From: Archivesica marissinica | Lineage: Eukaryota > Mollusca > Bivalvia > Venerida > Vesicomyidae | DNA: 64,000 nt | Reading direction: 5' to 3' | Assembly (NCBI GenBank): GCA_014843695.1 | Contig: CM026393.1 | Location: 6,906,033 to 6,970,032, forward strand | Shown: positions 48,134-61,589 of the stretch, one piece after another | Numbering within the stretch: the stretch's first letter is position 1 | How the letters are laid out: the number at the start of each line of letters is the position of its first letter | Position numbers and translations under genes: made by a program | The notes under the pieces: model-generated | Database searches by the model: none | Told to the model about the DNA's origin: nothing | What the model saw: the letters and a program-made list of their open reading frames with translations, nothing else

Positions 48134-49600
48134 CTGAAGTAAGATCATACGAAAGTCATAGCCTCGTATTGCACTCGAGTGCAGTGCTTGAAATAAGATC
48201 ACATGATAGTCTCGCCTCGTATTGCACTCGAGTGCAGTGCTTGAATTAATATAGCACAAGAGTCATATCCTCATATTGCACTCGAGTGCAGATCTTGAAG
48301 TAAGATCATACGAAAGTCATAGCCTCATATTGCACTCGAGTGCAGTGATTAAAGTAAGATCACACAGAAGTCATAGCCTTGTATTGCACTCTAGTGCAAT
48401 GATTGAAGTAAGATCACATGATGCACTCGAGTGCAGTGATTGAAGTAAGATCACATGATAGTCTCACCTCGTATTGCACTCGAGTGCAGTGCTTGAAGTA
48501 AGATAGCATGAGAGTCATATCCTCATATTGCACTCGAGTGCAGATATTGAAGTAAGATCATACGAAAGTCATAGCCTCATATTGCACTCGAGTGCAGTGA
48601 TTAAAGTAAGATCACACATAAGTCATTGCCTTGTATTGCACTCGAGTGCAATGATTGAAGTAAGATCACATGATGCACTCGAGTGCAGTGATTGAAGTAA
48701 GATCACATGAGAGTCATAGCTTTGTATTGCACTCGAGTTCAGCGATTGAAGTAAGATAGCATGAGAGTCATATCCTCATATTGCACTCAAGTGCAGATAT
48801 TGAAGTAAGATCATACGAAAGTCATAGCCTCATATTGCATTCGAGTGCAGTGATTAAAGTAAGATCACACAGAAGTCATAGCATTGTGTTGCACTCAAGT
48901 GCAATGATTGAAGTAAGATCACACGATGCACTCGAGTGCAGTGATTGAAGTAAGATCACACAGAAGTCATAGCCTCGTATTGCACTCGAGTGCAGTGGTT
49001 GAAGTAAGATCACACAGAAGTCATAGCCTCGTATTGCACTCGAGTGCAGATCTTGAAGTAAGATCATACGAAAGTCATAGCCTCATATTGCACTCGAGTG
49101 CAACGATTGAAGTAAGATCACATGATGCACTCGAGTGCAGTGATTGAAGTAAGATCACATGAGAGTCATAGCTTTGTATTGCACTCGAGTGCAGCGATTG
49201 AAGTAAGATCACATGAAAGTCATAGCCTCGTATTGCACTCAAGTGCAGTGGTTGAAGTAAGATCACACAGAGGGCATAGCCTCGTATTGCACTCGAGTGC
49301 AGTGATGAAGTAAGATCACACATAAGTCATAGCCTCGTATTGCACTCGAGTGCATTGATTGAAGTAGGATCACACAGAAGTCATATCCTTGTATTGCACT
49401 CGAGTGCAGTGATGAAGTAAGATCACACAGAAGTCATAACCTTGTATTGCACTCGAGTGCAGTGATGAAGTAAGATCACACAGAAGTCATAGCCTCGTAT
49501 TGCACTCGAGTGCAGTGATGAAGTAAGATCACACAGAAGTCATAGCCTCGTATTGCACTCGAGTGCAGTGATGAAGTAAGATCACACGAGATTCATAGAA
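48134..49600. repeat. 54-bp array with 14-bp palindrome in each unit (about 28 copies)
   Basis: Unit words GAAGTAAGATCACACAGAAG, TCATAGCCTCGTAT and the perfect palindrome TGCACTCGAGTGCA. A 38-bp short form (GATCACATGATGCACTCGAG) omits the CATAGCC part. Between about 48250 and 49000 a block of several unit types repeats with a period near 250 bp (GCAGTGATTAAAG at about 48341, 48593 and 48847). CTCGAG/CTCAAG variants are CpG/CpA changes. Open frames of 60 to 80 codons on both strands are not genes. Confidence 0.95.
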
Positions 49601-49638
49601 ATCAGGTGTCAAAAGAGTAACCTAATAATCCCTTAAAA

Positions 49639-49700
49639 CCTTTATTATAATGTCCCTTGTTAAAACTTTTATTATAATGTCCCTTGTTAAAACTTTTATT
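49639..49700. repeat. 27-bp repeat (two copies)
   Basis: TTTTATTATAATGTCCCTTG plus TTAAAAC repeated, then running into the 35-bp array at ATTCCTACCC. Confidence 0.85.
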
Positions 49701-52700
49701 ATTCCTACCCAATGATATCCGGGTCAGTGTGAGGTATTCCTACACAATGATATCCAGGTCAGTGTGAGCTGTTCCTACCCAATGATATCCGGGTCAGTGT
49801 GAGGTATTCCTACACAATGATATCCGGGTCAGTGTGAGGTATTCCTACACAATGATATCCAGGTCAGTGTGGGCTATTCCTACCCAATGATATCCAGGTC
49901 AGTGTGAGCTATTCCTACCCAATGATATCCGGGTCAGTGTGAGGTATTCCTACACAATGATATCCGGGTCAGTGTGAGGTATTCCTACACAATGATATCC
50001 AGGTCAGTGTGGGCTATTCCTACACAATGATATCCAGGTCAGTGTGAGCTATTCCTACCCAATGATATCCAGGTCAGTGTGAGCTATTCCTACACAATGA
50101 TATCCGGGTCAGTGTGGGTTATTCCTACACAATGATATCCAGGTCAGTGTGAGGTATTCCTACACAATGATATCCAGGTCAGTGTGGGTTATTCCTACAC
50201 AATGATATCCGGGTCAGTGTGAGGTATTCCTACACAATGATATCCAGGTCAGTGTGGGCTATTCCTACCCAATGATATCCAGGTCAGTGTGGGCTATTCC
50301 TACCCAATGATATCCAGGTCAGTGTGGGCTATTCCTACCCAATGATATCCAGGTCAGTGTGAGGTATTCCTACCCAATGATATCCAGGTCAGTGTGAGGT
50401 ATTCCTACACAATGATATCCAGGTCAGTGTGGGTTATTCCTACACAATGATATCCAGGTCAGTGTGAGGTATTCCTACACAATGATATCCAGGTCAGTGT
50501 GGGCTATTCCTACCCAATGATATCCAGGTCAGTGTGAGGTATTCCTACCCAATGATATCCAGGTCAGTGTGAGGTATTCCTACACAATGATATCCAGGTC
50601 AGTGTGGGTTATTCCTACACAATGATATCCAGGTCAGTGTGAGGTATTCCTACACAATGATATCCAGGTCAGTGTGGGTTATTCCTACACAATGATATCC
50701 AGGTCAGTGTGAGGTATTCCTACACAATGATATCCAGGTCAGTGTGGGTTATTCCTACACAATGATATCCAGGTCAGTGTGAGGTATTCCTACACAATGA
50801 TATCCAGGTCAGTGTGGGTTATTCCTACACAATGATATCCAGGTCAGTGTGAGGTATTCCTACACAATGATATCCAGGTCAGTGTGGGTTATTCCTACAC
50901 AATGATATCCAGGTCAGTGTGAGGTATTCCTACACAATGATATCCAGGTCAGTGTGAGGTATTCCTACACAATGATATCCAGGTCAGTGTGGGTTATTCC
51001 TACACAATGATATCCAGGTCAGTGTGAGGTATTCCTACACAATGATATCCAGGTCAGTGTGGGTTATTCCTACACAATGATATCCAGGTCAGTGTGAGCT
51101 ATTCCTACACAATGATATCCAGGTCAGTGTGAGGTATTCCTACACAATGATATCCAGGTCAGTGTGGGTTATTCCTACACAATGATATCCAGGTCAGTGT
51201 GAGGTATTCCTACACAATGATATCCAGGTCAGTGTGAGGTATTCCTACACAATGATATCCAGGTCAGTGTGAGCTATTCCTACACAATGATATCCGGGTC
51301 AGTGTGGGTTATTCCTACACAATGATATCCAGGTCAGTGTGAGGTATTCCTACACAATGATATCCAGGTCAGTGTGGGTTATTCCTACACAATGATATCC
51401 AGGTCAGTGTGGGTTATTCCTACACAATGATATCCAGGTCAGTGTGAGGTATTCCTACACAATGATATCCAGGTCAGTGTGAGGTATTCCTACACAATGA
51501 TATCCGGGTCAGTGTGAGGTATTCCTACACAATGATATCCAGGTCAGTGTGAGCTATTCCTACACAATGATATCCAGGTCAGTGTGAGGTATTCCTACCC
51601 AATGATATCCAGGTCAGTGTGAGGTATTCCTACACAATGATATCCAGGTCAGTGTGGGTTATTCCTACACAATGATATCCAGGTCAGTGTGAGGTATTCC
51701 TACACAATGATATCCAGGTCAGTGTGAGGTATTCCTACACAATGATATCCGGGTCAGTGTGAGGTATTCCTACACAATGATATCCAGGTCAGTGTGAGGT
51801 ATTCCTACACAATGATATCCAGGTCAGTGTGAGGTATTCCTACACAATGATATCCAGGTCAGTGTGAGTTATTCCTACACAATGATATCCAGGTCAGTGT
51901 GGGTTATTCCTACACAATGATATCCAGGTCAGTGTGAGGTATTCCTACACAATGATATCCAGGTCAGTGTGAGGTATTCCTACACAATGATATCCAGGTC
52001 AGTGTGGGTTATTCCTACACAATGATATCCAGGTCAGTGTGAGCTATTCCTACACAATGATATCCAGGTCAGTGTGAGGTATTCCTACACAATGATATCC
52101 AGGTCAGTGTGGGTTATTCCTACACAATGATATCCGGGTCAGTGTGAGGTATTCCTACACAATGATATCCAGGTCAGTGTGGGCTATTCCTACCCAATGA
52201 TATCCAGGTCAGTGTGGGCTATTCCTACCCAATGATATCCAGGTCAGTGTGGGCTATTCCTACCCAATGATATCCAGGTCAGTGTGAGGTATTCCTACCC
52301 AATGATATCCAGGTCAGTGTGAGGTATTCCTACACAATGATATCCAGGTCAGTGTGGGTTATTCCTACACAATGATATCCAGGTCAGTGTGAGGTATTCC
52401 TACCCAATGATATCCAGGTCAGTGTGGGCTATTCCTACCCAATGATATCCAGGTCAGTGTGAGGTATTCCTACCCAATGATATCCAGGTCAGTGAGGTAT
52501 TCCTACACAATGATATCCAGGTCAGTGTAGGTTATTCCTACACAATGATATCCAGGTCAGTGTGAGGTATTCCTACACAATGATATCCAGGTCAGTGTGG
52601 GTTATTCCTACACAATGATATCCAGGTCAGTGTGAGGTATTCCTACACAATGATATCCAGGTCAGTGTGGGTTATTCCTACACAATGATATCCAGGTCAG

Positions 52701-55700
52701 TGTGGGTTATTCCTACACAATGATATCCAGGTCAGTGTGAGGTATTCCTACACAATGATATCCAGGTCAGTGTGAGGTATTCCTACACAATGATATCCAG
52801 GTCAGTGTGAGCTATTCCTACCCAATGATATCCAGGTCAGTGTGAGCTATTCCTACCCAATGATATCCAGGTCAGTGTGAGGTATTCCTACACAATGATA
52901 TCCAGGTCAGTGTGGGTTATTCCTACACAATGATATCCAGGTCAGTGTGAGGTATTCCTACACAATGATATCCAGGTCAGTGTGGGTTATTCCTACACAA
53001 TGATATCCAGGTCAGTGTGAGGTATTCCTACACAATGATATCCAGGTCAGTGTGGGTTATTCCTACACAATGATATCCAGGTCAGTGTGAGGTATTCCTA
53101 CACAATGATATCCAGGTCAGTGTGAGGTATTCCTACACAATGATATCCAGGTCAGTGTGGGTTATTCCTACACAATGATATCCAGGTCAGTGTGAGGTAT
53201 TCCTACACAATGATATCCAGGTCAGTGTGGGTTATTCCTACACAATGATATCCAGGTCAGTGTGAGCTATTCCTACACAATGATATCCAGGTCAGTGTGA
53301 GGTATTCCTACACAATGATATCCAGGTCAGTGTGAGTTATTCCTACACAATGATATCCAGGTCAGTGTGAGGTATTCCTACACAATGATATCCAGGTCAG
53401 TGTGAGGTATTCCTACACAATGATATCCAGGTCAGTGTGAGCTATTCCTACACAATGATATCCAGGTCAGTGTGAGGTATTCCTACACAATGATATCCAG
53501 GTCAGTGTGGGTTATTCCTACACAATGATATCCAGGTCAGTGTGGGTTATTCCTACACAATGATATCCAGGTCAGTGTGGGTTATTCCTACACAATGATA
53601 TCCAGGTCAGTGTGAGGTATTCCTACACAATGATATCCGGGTCAGTGTGAGGTATTCCTACACAATGATATCCTGGTCAGTGTGAGCTATTCCTACCCAA
53701 AGATATCCAGGTCAGTGTGAGGTATTCCTACCCAATGATATCCAGGTCAGTGTGAGGTATTCCTACACAATGATATCCAGGTCAGTGTGGGTTATTCCTA
53801 CACAATGATATCCAGGTCAGTGTGAGGTATTCCTACACAATGATATCCAGGTCAGTGTGGGTTATTCCTACACAATGATATCCAGGTCAGTGTGAGGTAT
53901 TCCTACACAATGATATCCAGGTCAGTGTGGGTTATTCCTACACAATGATATCCAGGTCAGTGTGAGGTATTCCTACACAATGATATCCAGGTCAGTGTGG
54001 GGTATTCCTACACAATGATATCCAGGTCAGTGTGGGTTATTCCTACACAATGATATCCAGGTCAGTGTGAGGTATTCCTACACAATGATATCCAGGTCAG
54101 TGTGAGGTATTCCTACACAATGATATCCAGGTCAGTGTGGGTTATTCCTACACAATGATATCCAGGTCAGTGTGAGCTATTCCTACACAATGATATCCAG
54201 GTCAGTGTGAGGTATTCCTACACAATGATATCCAGGTCAGTGTGGGTTATTCCTACACAATGATATCCAGGTCAGTGTGAGGTATTCCTACACAATGATA
54301 TCCAGGTCAGTGTGGGTTATTCCTACACAATGATATCCAGGTCAGTGTGAGGTATTCCTACACAATGATATCCAGGTCAGTGTGGGCTATTCCTACCCAA
54401 TGATATCCAGGTCAGTGTGAGCTATTCCTACCCAATGATATCCAGGTCAGTGTGAGCTATTCCTACACAATGATATCCAGGTCAGTGTGAGGTATTCCTA
54501 CACAATGATATCCAGGTCAGTGTGAGGTATTCCTACACAATGATATCCAGGTCAGTGTGGGCTATTCCTACACAATGATATCCAGGTCAGTGTGAGGTAT
54601 TCCTACACAATGATATCCAGGTCAGTGTGAGGTATTCCTACACAATGATATCCAGGTCAGTGTGGGTTATTCCTACACAATGATATCCAGGTCAGTGTGA
54701 GGTATTCCTACACAATGATATCCAGGTCAGTGTGGGTTATTCCTACACAATGATATCCAGGTCAGTGTGAGGTATTCCTACACAATGATATCCAGGTCAG
54801 TGTGAGGTATTCCTACACAATGATATCCAGGTCAGTGTGGGTTATTCCTACACAATGATATCCAGGTCAGTGTGAGGTATTCCTACACAATGATATCCAG
54901 GTCAGTGTGAGGTATTCCTACACAATGATATCCAGGTCAGTGTGGGTTATTCCTACACAATGATATCCAGGTCAGTGTGAGGTATTCCTACACAATGATA
55001 TCCAGGTCAGTGTGGGGTATTCCTACACAATGATATCCAGGTCAGTGTGGGTTATTCCTACACAATGATATCCAGGTCAGTGTGGGTTATTCCTACACAA
55101 TGATATCCAGGTCAGTGTGAGCTATTCCTACACAATGATATCCGGGTCAGTGTGAGGTATTCCTACACAATGATATCCAGGTCAGTGTGAGGTATTCCTA
55201 CACAATGATATCCAGGTCAGTGTGAGGTATTCCTACACAATGATATCCAGGTCAGTGTGAGGTATTCCTACACAATGATATCCAGGTCAGTGTGAGGTAT
55301 TCCTACACAATGATATCCAGGTCAGTGTGAGGTATTCCTACACAATGATATCCGGGTCAGTGTGAGGTATTCCTACACAATGATATCCGGGTCAGTGTGA
55401 GGTATTCCTACACAATGATATCCGGGTCAGTGTGAGGTATTCCTACACAATGATATCCGGGTCAGTGTGAGGTATTCCTACACAATGATATCCGGGTCAG
55501 TGTGAGGTATTCCTACACAATGATATCCGGGTCAGTGTGAGGTATTCCTACCCAATGATATCCAGGTCAGTGTGAGGTATTCCTACACAATGATATCCGG
55601 GTCAGTGTGAGGTATTCCTACACAATGATATCCAGGTCAGTGTGGGCTATTCCTACACAATGATATCCAGGTCAGTGTGAGCTATTCCTACCCAATGATA

Positions 55701-58700
55701 TCCAGGTCAGTGTGAGCTATTCCTACACAATGATATCCGGGTCAGTGTGGGTTATTCCTACACAATGATATCCAGGTCAGTGTGAGGTATTCCTACACAA
55801 TGATATCCAGGTCAGTGTGGGTTATTCCTACACAATGATATCCAGGTCAGTGTGAGCTATTCCTACACAATGATATCCAGGTCAGTGTGAGGTATTCCTA
55901 CACAATGATATCCAGGTCAGTGTGGGTTATTCCTACACAATGATATCCAGGTCAGTGTGAGGTATTCCTACACAATGATATCCAGGTCAGTGTGGGTTAT
56001 TCCTACACAATGATATCCAGGTCAGTGTGAGGTATTCCTACACAATGATATCCAGGTCAGTGTGGGGTATTCCTACACAATGATATCCAGGTCAGTGTGA
56101 GGTATTCCTACACAATGATATCCAGGTCAGTGTGAGGTATTCCTACACAATGATATCCAGGTCAGTGTGAGGTATTCCTACACAATGATATCCAGGTCAG
56201 TGTGGGTTATTCCTACACAATGATATCCAGGTCAGTGTGAGGTATTCCTACACAATGATATCCAGGTCAGTGTGAGGTATTCCTACACAATGATATCCAG
56301 GTCAGTGTGAGGTATTCCTACACAATGATATCCAGGTCAGTGTGAGGTATTCCTACACAATGATATCCAGGTCAGTGTGAGGTATTCCTACACAATGATA
56401 TCCAGGTCAGTGTGAGGTATTCCTACACAATGATATCCAGGTCAGTGTGGGCTATTCCTACACAATGATATCCAGGTCAGTGTGAGCTATTCCTACACAA
56501 TGATATCCAGGTCAGTGTGAGCTATTCCTACCCAATGATATCCGGGTCAGTGTGAGGTATTCCTACACAATGATATCCGGGTCAGTGTGAGGTATTCCTA
56601 CACAATGATATCCGGGTCAGTGTGAGGTATTCCTACACAATGATATCCAGGTCAGTGTGAGGTATTCCTACACAATGATATCCGGGTCAGTGTGAGGTAT
56701 TCCTACACAATGATATCCAGGTCAGTGTGAGGTATTCCTACACAATGATATCCGGGTCAGTGTGAGGTATTCCTACACAATGATATCCGGGTCAGTGTGA
56801 GGTATTCCTACACAATGATATCCGGGTCAGTGTGAGGTATTCCTACCCAATGATATCCAGGTCAGTGTGAGGTATTCCTACACAATGATATCCAGGTCAG
56901 TGTGAGGTATTCCTACACAATGATATCCAGGTCAGTGTGGGCTATTCCTACACAATGATATCCAGGTCAGTGTGAGCTATTCCTACCCAATGATATCCAG
57001 GTCAGTGTGAGCTATTCCTACACAATGATATCCAGGTCAGTGTGGGTTATTCCTACACAATGATATCCAGGTCAGTGTGAGGTATTCCTACACAATGATA
57101 TCCAGGTCAGTGTGGGTTATTCCTACACAATGATATCCAGGTCAGTGTGAGGTATTCCTACACAATGATATCCAGGTCAGTGTGGGTATTCCTACACAAT
57201 GATATCCAGGTCAGTGTGGGCTATTCCTACCCAATGATATCCAGGTCAGTGTGAGGTATTCCTACACAATGATATCCAGGTCAGTGTGGGTATTCCTACA
57301 CAATGATATCCAGGTCAGTGTGAGGTATTCCTACACAATGATATCCAGGTCAGTGTGAGCTATTCCTACACAATGATATCCAGGTCAGTGTGAGGTATTC
57401 CTACACAATGATATCCAGGTCAGTGTGGGTTATTCCTACACAATGATATCCAGGTCAGTGTGAGGTATTCCTACACAATGATATCCAGGTCAGTGAGGTA
57501 TTCCTACACAATGATATCCAGGTCAGTGTGAGGTATTCCTACACAATGATATCCAGGTCAGTGTGAGGTATTCCTACACAATGATATCCAGGTCAGTGTG
57601 AGGTATTCCTACACAATGATATCCAGGTCAGTGTGGGTTATTCCTACACAATGATATCCAGGTCAGTGTGAGGTATTCCTACACAATGATATCCAGGTCA
57701 GTGTGGGTTATTCCTACACAATGATATCCAGGTCAGTGTGGGGTATTCCTACACAATGATATCCAGGTCAGTGTGAGGTATTCCTACACAATGATATCCG
57801 GGTCAGTGTGAGGTATTCCTACACAATGATATCCAGGTCAGTGTGAGCTATTCCTACCCAATGATATCCAGGTCAGTGTGAGGTATTCCTACACAATGAT
57901 ATCCAGGTCAGTGTGAGGTATTCCTACACAATGATATCCAGGTCAGTGTGAGTTATTCCTACACAATGATATCCAGGTCAGTGTGAGGTATTCCTACACA
58001 ATGATATCCAGGTCAGTGTGGGTTATTCCTACACAATGATATCCAGGTCAGTGTGAGGTATTCCTACACAATGATATCCAGGTCAGTGTGGGGTATTCCT
58101 ACACAATGATATCCAGGTCAGTGTGAGGTATTCCTACACAATGATATCCAGGTCAGTGTGGGCTATTCCTACACAATGATATCCAGGTCAGTGTGAGGTA
58201 TTCCTACACAATGATATCCAGGTCAGTGTGGGTTATTCCTACACAATGATATCCAGGTCAGTGTGAGGTATTCCTACACAATGATATCCAGGTCAGTGTG
58301 GGTTATTCCTACACAATGATATCCAGGTCAGTGTGAGGTATTCCTACACAATGATATCCAGGTCAGTGTGAGGTATTCCTACACAATGATATCCAGGTCA
58401 GTGTGAGGTATTCCTACACAATGATATCCAGGTCAGTGTGGGGTATTCCTACACAATGATATCCAGGTCAGTGTGAGGTATTCCTACACAATGATATCCA
58501 GGTCAGTGTGGGTTATTCCTACACAATGATATCCAGGTCAGTGTGAGGTATTCCTACACAATGATATCCAGGTCAGTGTGAGCTATTCCTACACAATGAT
58601 ATCCGGGTCAGTGTGGGTTATTCCTACACAATGATATCCAGGTCAGTGTGAGGTATTCCTACACAATGATATCCAGGTCAGTGTGGGTTATTCCTACACA

Positions 58701-59146
58701 ATGATATCCAGGTCAGTGTGAGCTATTCCTACACAATGATATCCAGGTCAGTGTGGGTATTCCTACACAATGATATCCAGGTCAGTGTGAGGTATTCCTA
58801 CACAATGATATCCAGGTCAGTGTGAGGTATTCCTACACAATGATATCCAGGTCAGTGTGAGGTATTCCTACACAATGATATCCGGGTCAGTGTGAGGTAT
58901 TCCTACACAATGATATCCAGGTCAGTGTGAGGTATTCCTACACAATGATATCCAGGTCAGTGTGAGGTATTCCTACACAATGATATCCAGGTCAGTGTGA
59001 GGTATTCCTACACAATGATATCCAGGTCAGTGTGAGGTATTCCTACACAATGATATCCAGGTCAGTGTGAGGTATTCCTACCCAATGATATCCAGGTCAG
59101 TGTGAGGTATTCCTACACAATGATATCCGGGTCAGTGTGAGGTATT
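49701..59146. repeat. second 35-bp minisatellite array (about 270 copies)
   Basis: Highly regular 35-bp unit: ATTCCTACACAATGATATCC, AGGTCAGTGTG, AGGT. Variants are ACAC/ACCC, CCAGG/CCGGG, and GAGGT/GGGTT/GAGCT. GAGGT and GGGTT units alternate over long stretches (70-bp dimer). A cluster of CCGGG units lies at about 55350-55540 and another at 56530-56840. Indels are rare, unlike the 1-13922 array, so this array looks younger or better homogenised. It runs into gap 2; total length unknown. Sequence unrelated to the first 35-bp array. Confidence 0.97.
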
Positions 59147-60146
59147 NNNNNNNNNNNNNNNNNNNNNNNNNNNNNNNNNNNNNNNNNNNNNNNNNNNNNN
59201 NNNNNNNNNNNNNNNNNNNNNNNNNNNNNNNNNNNNNNNNNNNNNNNNNNNNNNNNNNNNNNNNNNNNNNNNNNNNNNNNNNNNNNNNNNNNNNNNNNNN
59301 NNNNNNNNNNNNNNNNNNNNNNNNNNNNNNNNNNNNNNNNNNNNNNNNNNNNNNNNNNNNNNNNNNNNNNNNNNNNNNNNNNNNNNNNNNNNNNNNNNNN
59401 NNNNNNNNNNNNNNNNNNNNNNNNNNNNNNNNNNNNNNNNNNNNNNNNNNNNNNNNNNNNNNNNNNNNNNNNNNNNNNNNNNNNNNNNNNNNNNNNNNNN
59501 NNNNNNNNNNNNNNNNNNNNNNNNNNNNNNNNNNNNNNNNNNNNNNNNNNNNNNNNNNNNNNNNNNNNNNNNNNNNNNNNNNNNNNNNNNNNNNNNNNNN
59601 NNNNNNNNNNNNNNNNNNNNNNNNNNNNNNNNNNNNNNNNNNNNNNNNNNNNNNNNNNNNNNNNNNNNNNNNNNNNNNNNNNNNNNNNNNNNNNNNNNNN
59701 NNNNNNNNNNNNNNNNNNNNNNNNNNNNNNNNNNNNNNNNNNNNNNNNNNNNNNNNNNNNNNNNNNNNNNNNNNNNNNNNNNNNNNNNNNNNNNNNNNNN
59801 NNNNNNNNNNNNNNNNNNNNNNNNNNNNNNNNNNNNNNNNNNNNNNNNNNNNNNNNNNNNNNNNNNNNNNNNNNNNNNNNNNNNNNNNNNNNNNNNNNNN
59901 NNNNNNNNNNNNNNNNNNNNNNNNNNNNNNNNNNNNNNNNNNNNNNNNNNNNNNNNNNNNNNNNNNNNNNNNNNNNNNNNNNNNNNNNNNNNNNNNNNNN
60001 NNNNNNNNNNNNNNNNNNNNNNNNNNNNNNNNNNNNNNNNNNNNNNNNNNNNNNNNNNNNNNNNNNNNNNNNNNNNNNNNNNNNNNNNNNNNNNNNNNNN
60101 NNNNNNNNNNNNNNNNNNNNNNNNNNNNNNNNNNNNNNNNNNNNNN
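59147..60146. other. assembly gap (1,000 N)
   Basis: Exactly 1,000 N, truncating the 35-bp array. Open frames reported across N stretches are meaningless. Confidence 0.99.
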
Positions 60147-61150
60147 GGGTCGAAGTAGTGTGTTAGGAGCTGGAGATCCCTGAGCCCCCTCAACTACCAG
60201 AATCCCTATTTCCGGTTTACGGGTCGCCACCTACGGCAAACTGGTGGCGTCTGTTTTATCAGGGGATTTCAACCCAACCATCACAGACGTAAAATGATCT
60301 ATATATTGTATCCCTACAGACAAGGGGTTAATCGATTTGTTTCAAAATGTTTCGTAAGCTAGGTGAAGGCCTAAACATACTACTAGTTAGATGATACATT
60401 GGAGTACGGTTAGATTATAACATTTGGCAAGTACTGAACTATTTGAAGATGTTACGTGGAAATTCCCTGGAAAAATATTTCAATAATCAAACAGTGGGAT
60501 AAAATTTGTTCCCAATTTTGTATAAATTGTGCATAGTGATACGAGAATAGAAAATGTGAAACGTACACAACACAAATGGTGATAAATACAGATGAATGTT
60601 ACAATCTTCGTCCCGTGCGCTACCCACAGGCACAAATGGTAAACAAATGAGCATGTTAATATATGATATAGCAAGGATAGAGAGAAAAGACATACATGCA
60701 GGGTTTGGGAAGGGAAAAATATTTACCTAAAGAGATTTAATTTATTTAAAATCATTTATTTATATTTTTGTTGAACCTAGTTTGTTTTGTTCGTTTGTTT
60801 TGTTCATTTGTTTTTGTTTAGTTTTATTGTTCGCGTGTTTGAAATCCTAACAGTATAGTATTACGATATTTTAAACATAAGTTTAATAAATTAGAAAGTT
60901 TTGTTTTGTATTTAATTTCTCAGTTTTAATGGTTATATTTTTATATTTTCTAACGCGTTTTACATTTCAGTTCTGTGGTATATTTATTTTTCAAGACTTT
61001 ATTTAGTTTTAGGATATGTATTTGAATTTAAATTTTAGAATATGTTTTTGGTGGAACGCGGTCGGCTGGTTTCGTGGGGGTTTTACCCAACCTGCACACC
61101 AGCCAGGCAGCAGTGAATTTCTTTTGCCCCCAGCCGCTGGGGCGGGAAAA
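60147..61150. other. unrecognised sequence after gap 2
   Basis: About 1 kb. The first 130 bases are GC-richer (GGGTCGCCACCTACGG, CAAACTGGTGGCG), the rest AT-rich with a T/G-rich stretch (60770-60850, TTTGTTTTGTTC words). No coding frame with recognisable content. Confidence 0.5.
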
Positions 61151-61154
61151 GGCG

Positions 61155-61417
61155 AGAAACCCAAACTCTCCTGAGGTACTTCTCTGTAAGCAAACAACAT
61201 AGAGTTGATGAATTTGTCCCAATCTTTCGGCGCACATTCGTCGTAGCATCTGCTTCAGCGTTCCGTTAAATTTCTCCACGAGTCCATTACACATCGGATG
61301 GTATGGTGTTGTGGTCAACTGCTTCATTGATAGTAGTCGGCTGACTTCCTTCATCATCGCAGATGTAAAAACTGTTTTCCACAATTGTAACATTTCCTCT
61401 GGTACACCTACCTGCTA
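61155..61417 (-). pseudogene. Gypsy-type integrase fragment, frameshifted
   Basis: The minus-strand frame reads VGVPEEMLQLWKTVFTSAMM, KEVSRLLSMKQLTTTPYHPM and CNGLVEKFNGTLKQMLRRM, the typical middle to C-terminal part of the integrase core. HP, NG and the following Glu (VEKFNGTLK) match the usual catalytic-Glu region. At about 61222 the frame shifts, and the homologous text continues as DWDKFINSMLFAYREVPQES, LGFSPF. After about 61155 the similarity ends in unrelated GC-rich sequence. The N-terminal domains, RT and LTRs are absent: a dead fragment. Confidence 0.82.
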
Positions 61418-61589
61418 AACCGGTCTACAGTCCCTCATCGACACGTTCGGGTTTCATACTACTGGGTAAAGCATCGCCTTCCGGATACCTTGTATCATAA
61501 TCAACCAGGGTACGATGCTCTATTATTCCTATTCCGTCTCGGTTCAAAGTCCTACTATCTCTACAGCTATCACCCTTTTAAAGGAATAT

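Noticed and set aside
59097..60230. Open frames spanning the N gap
   Set aside because: They consist almost entirely of unknown bases and carry no information.
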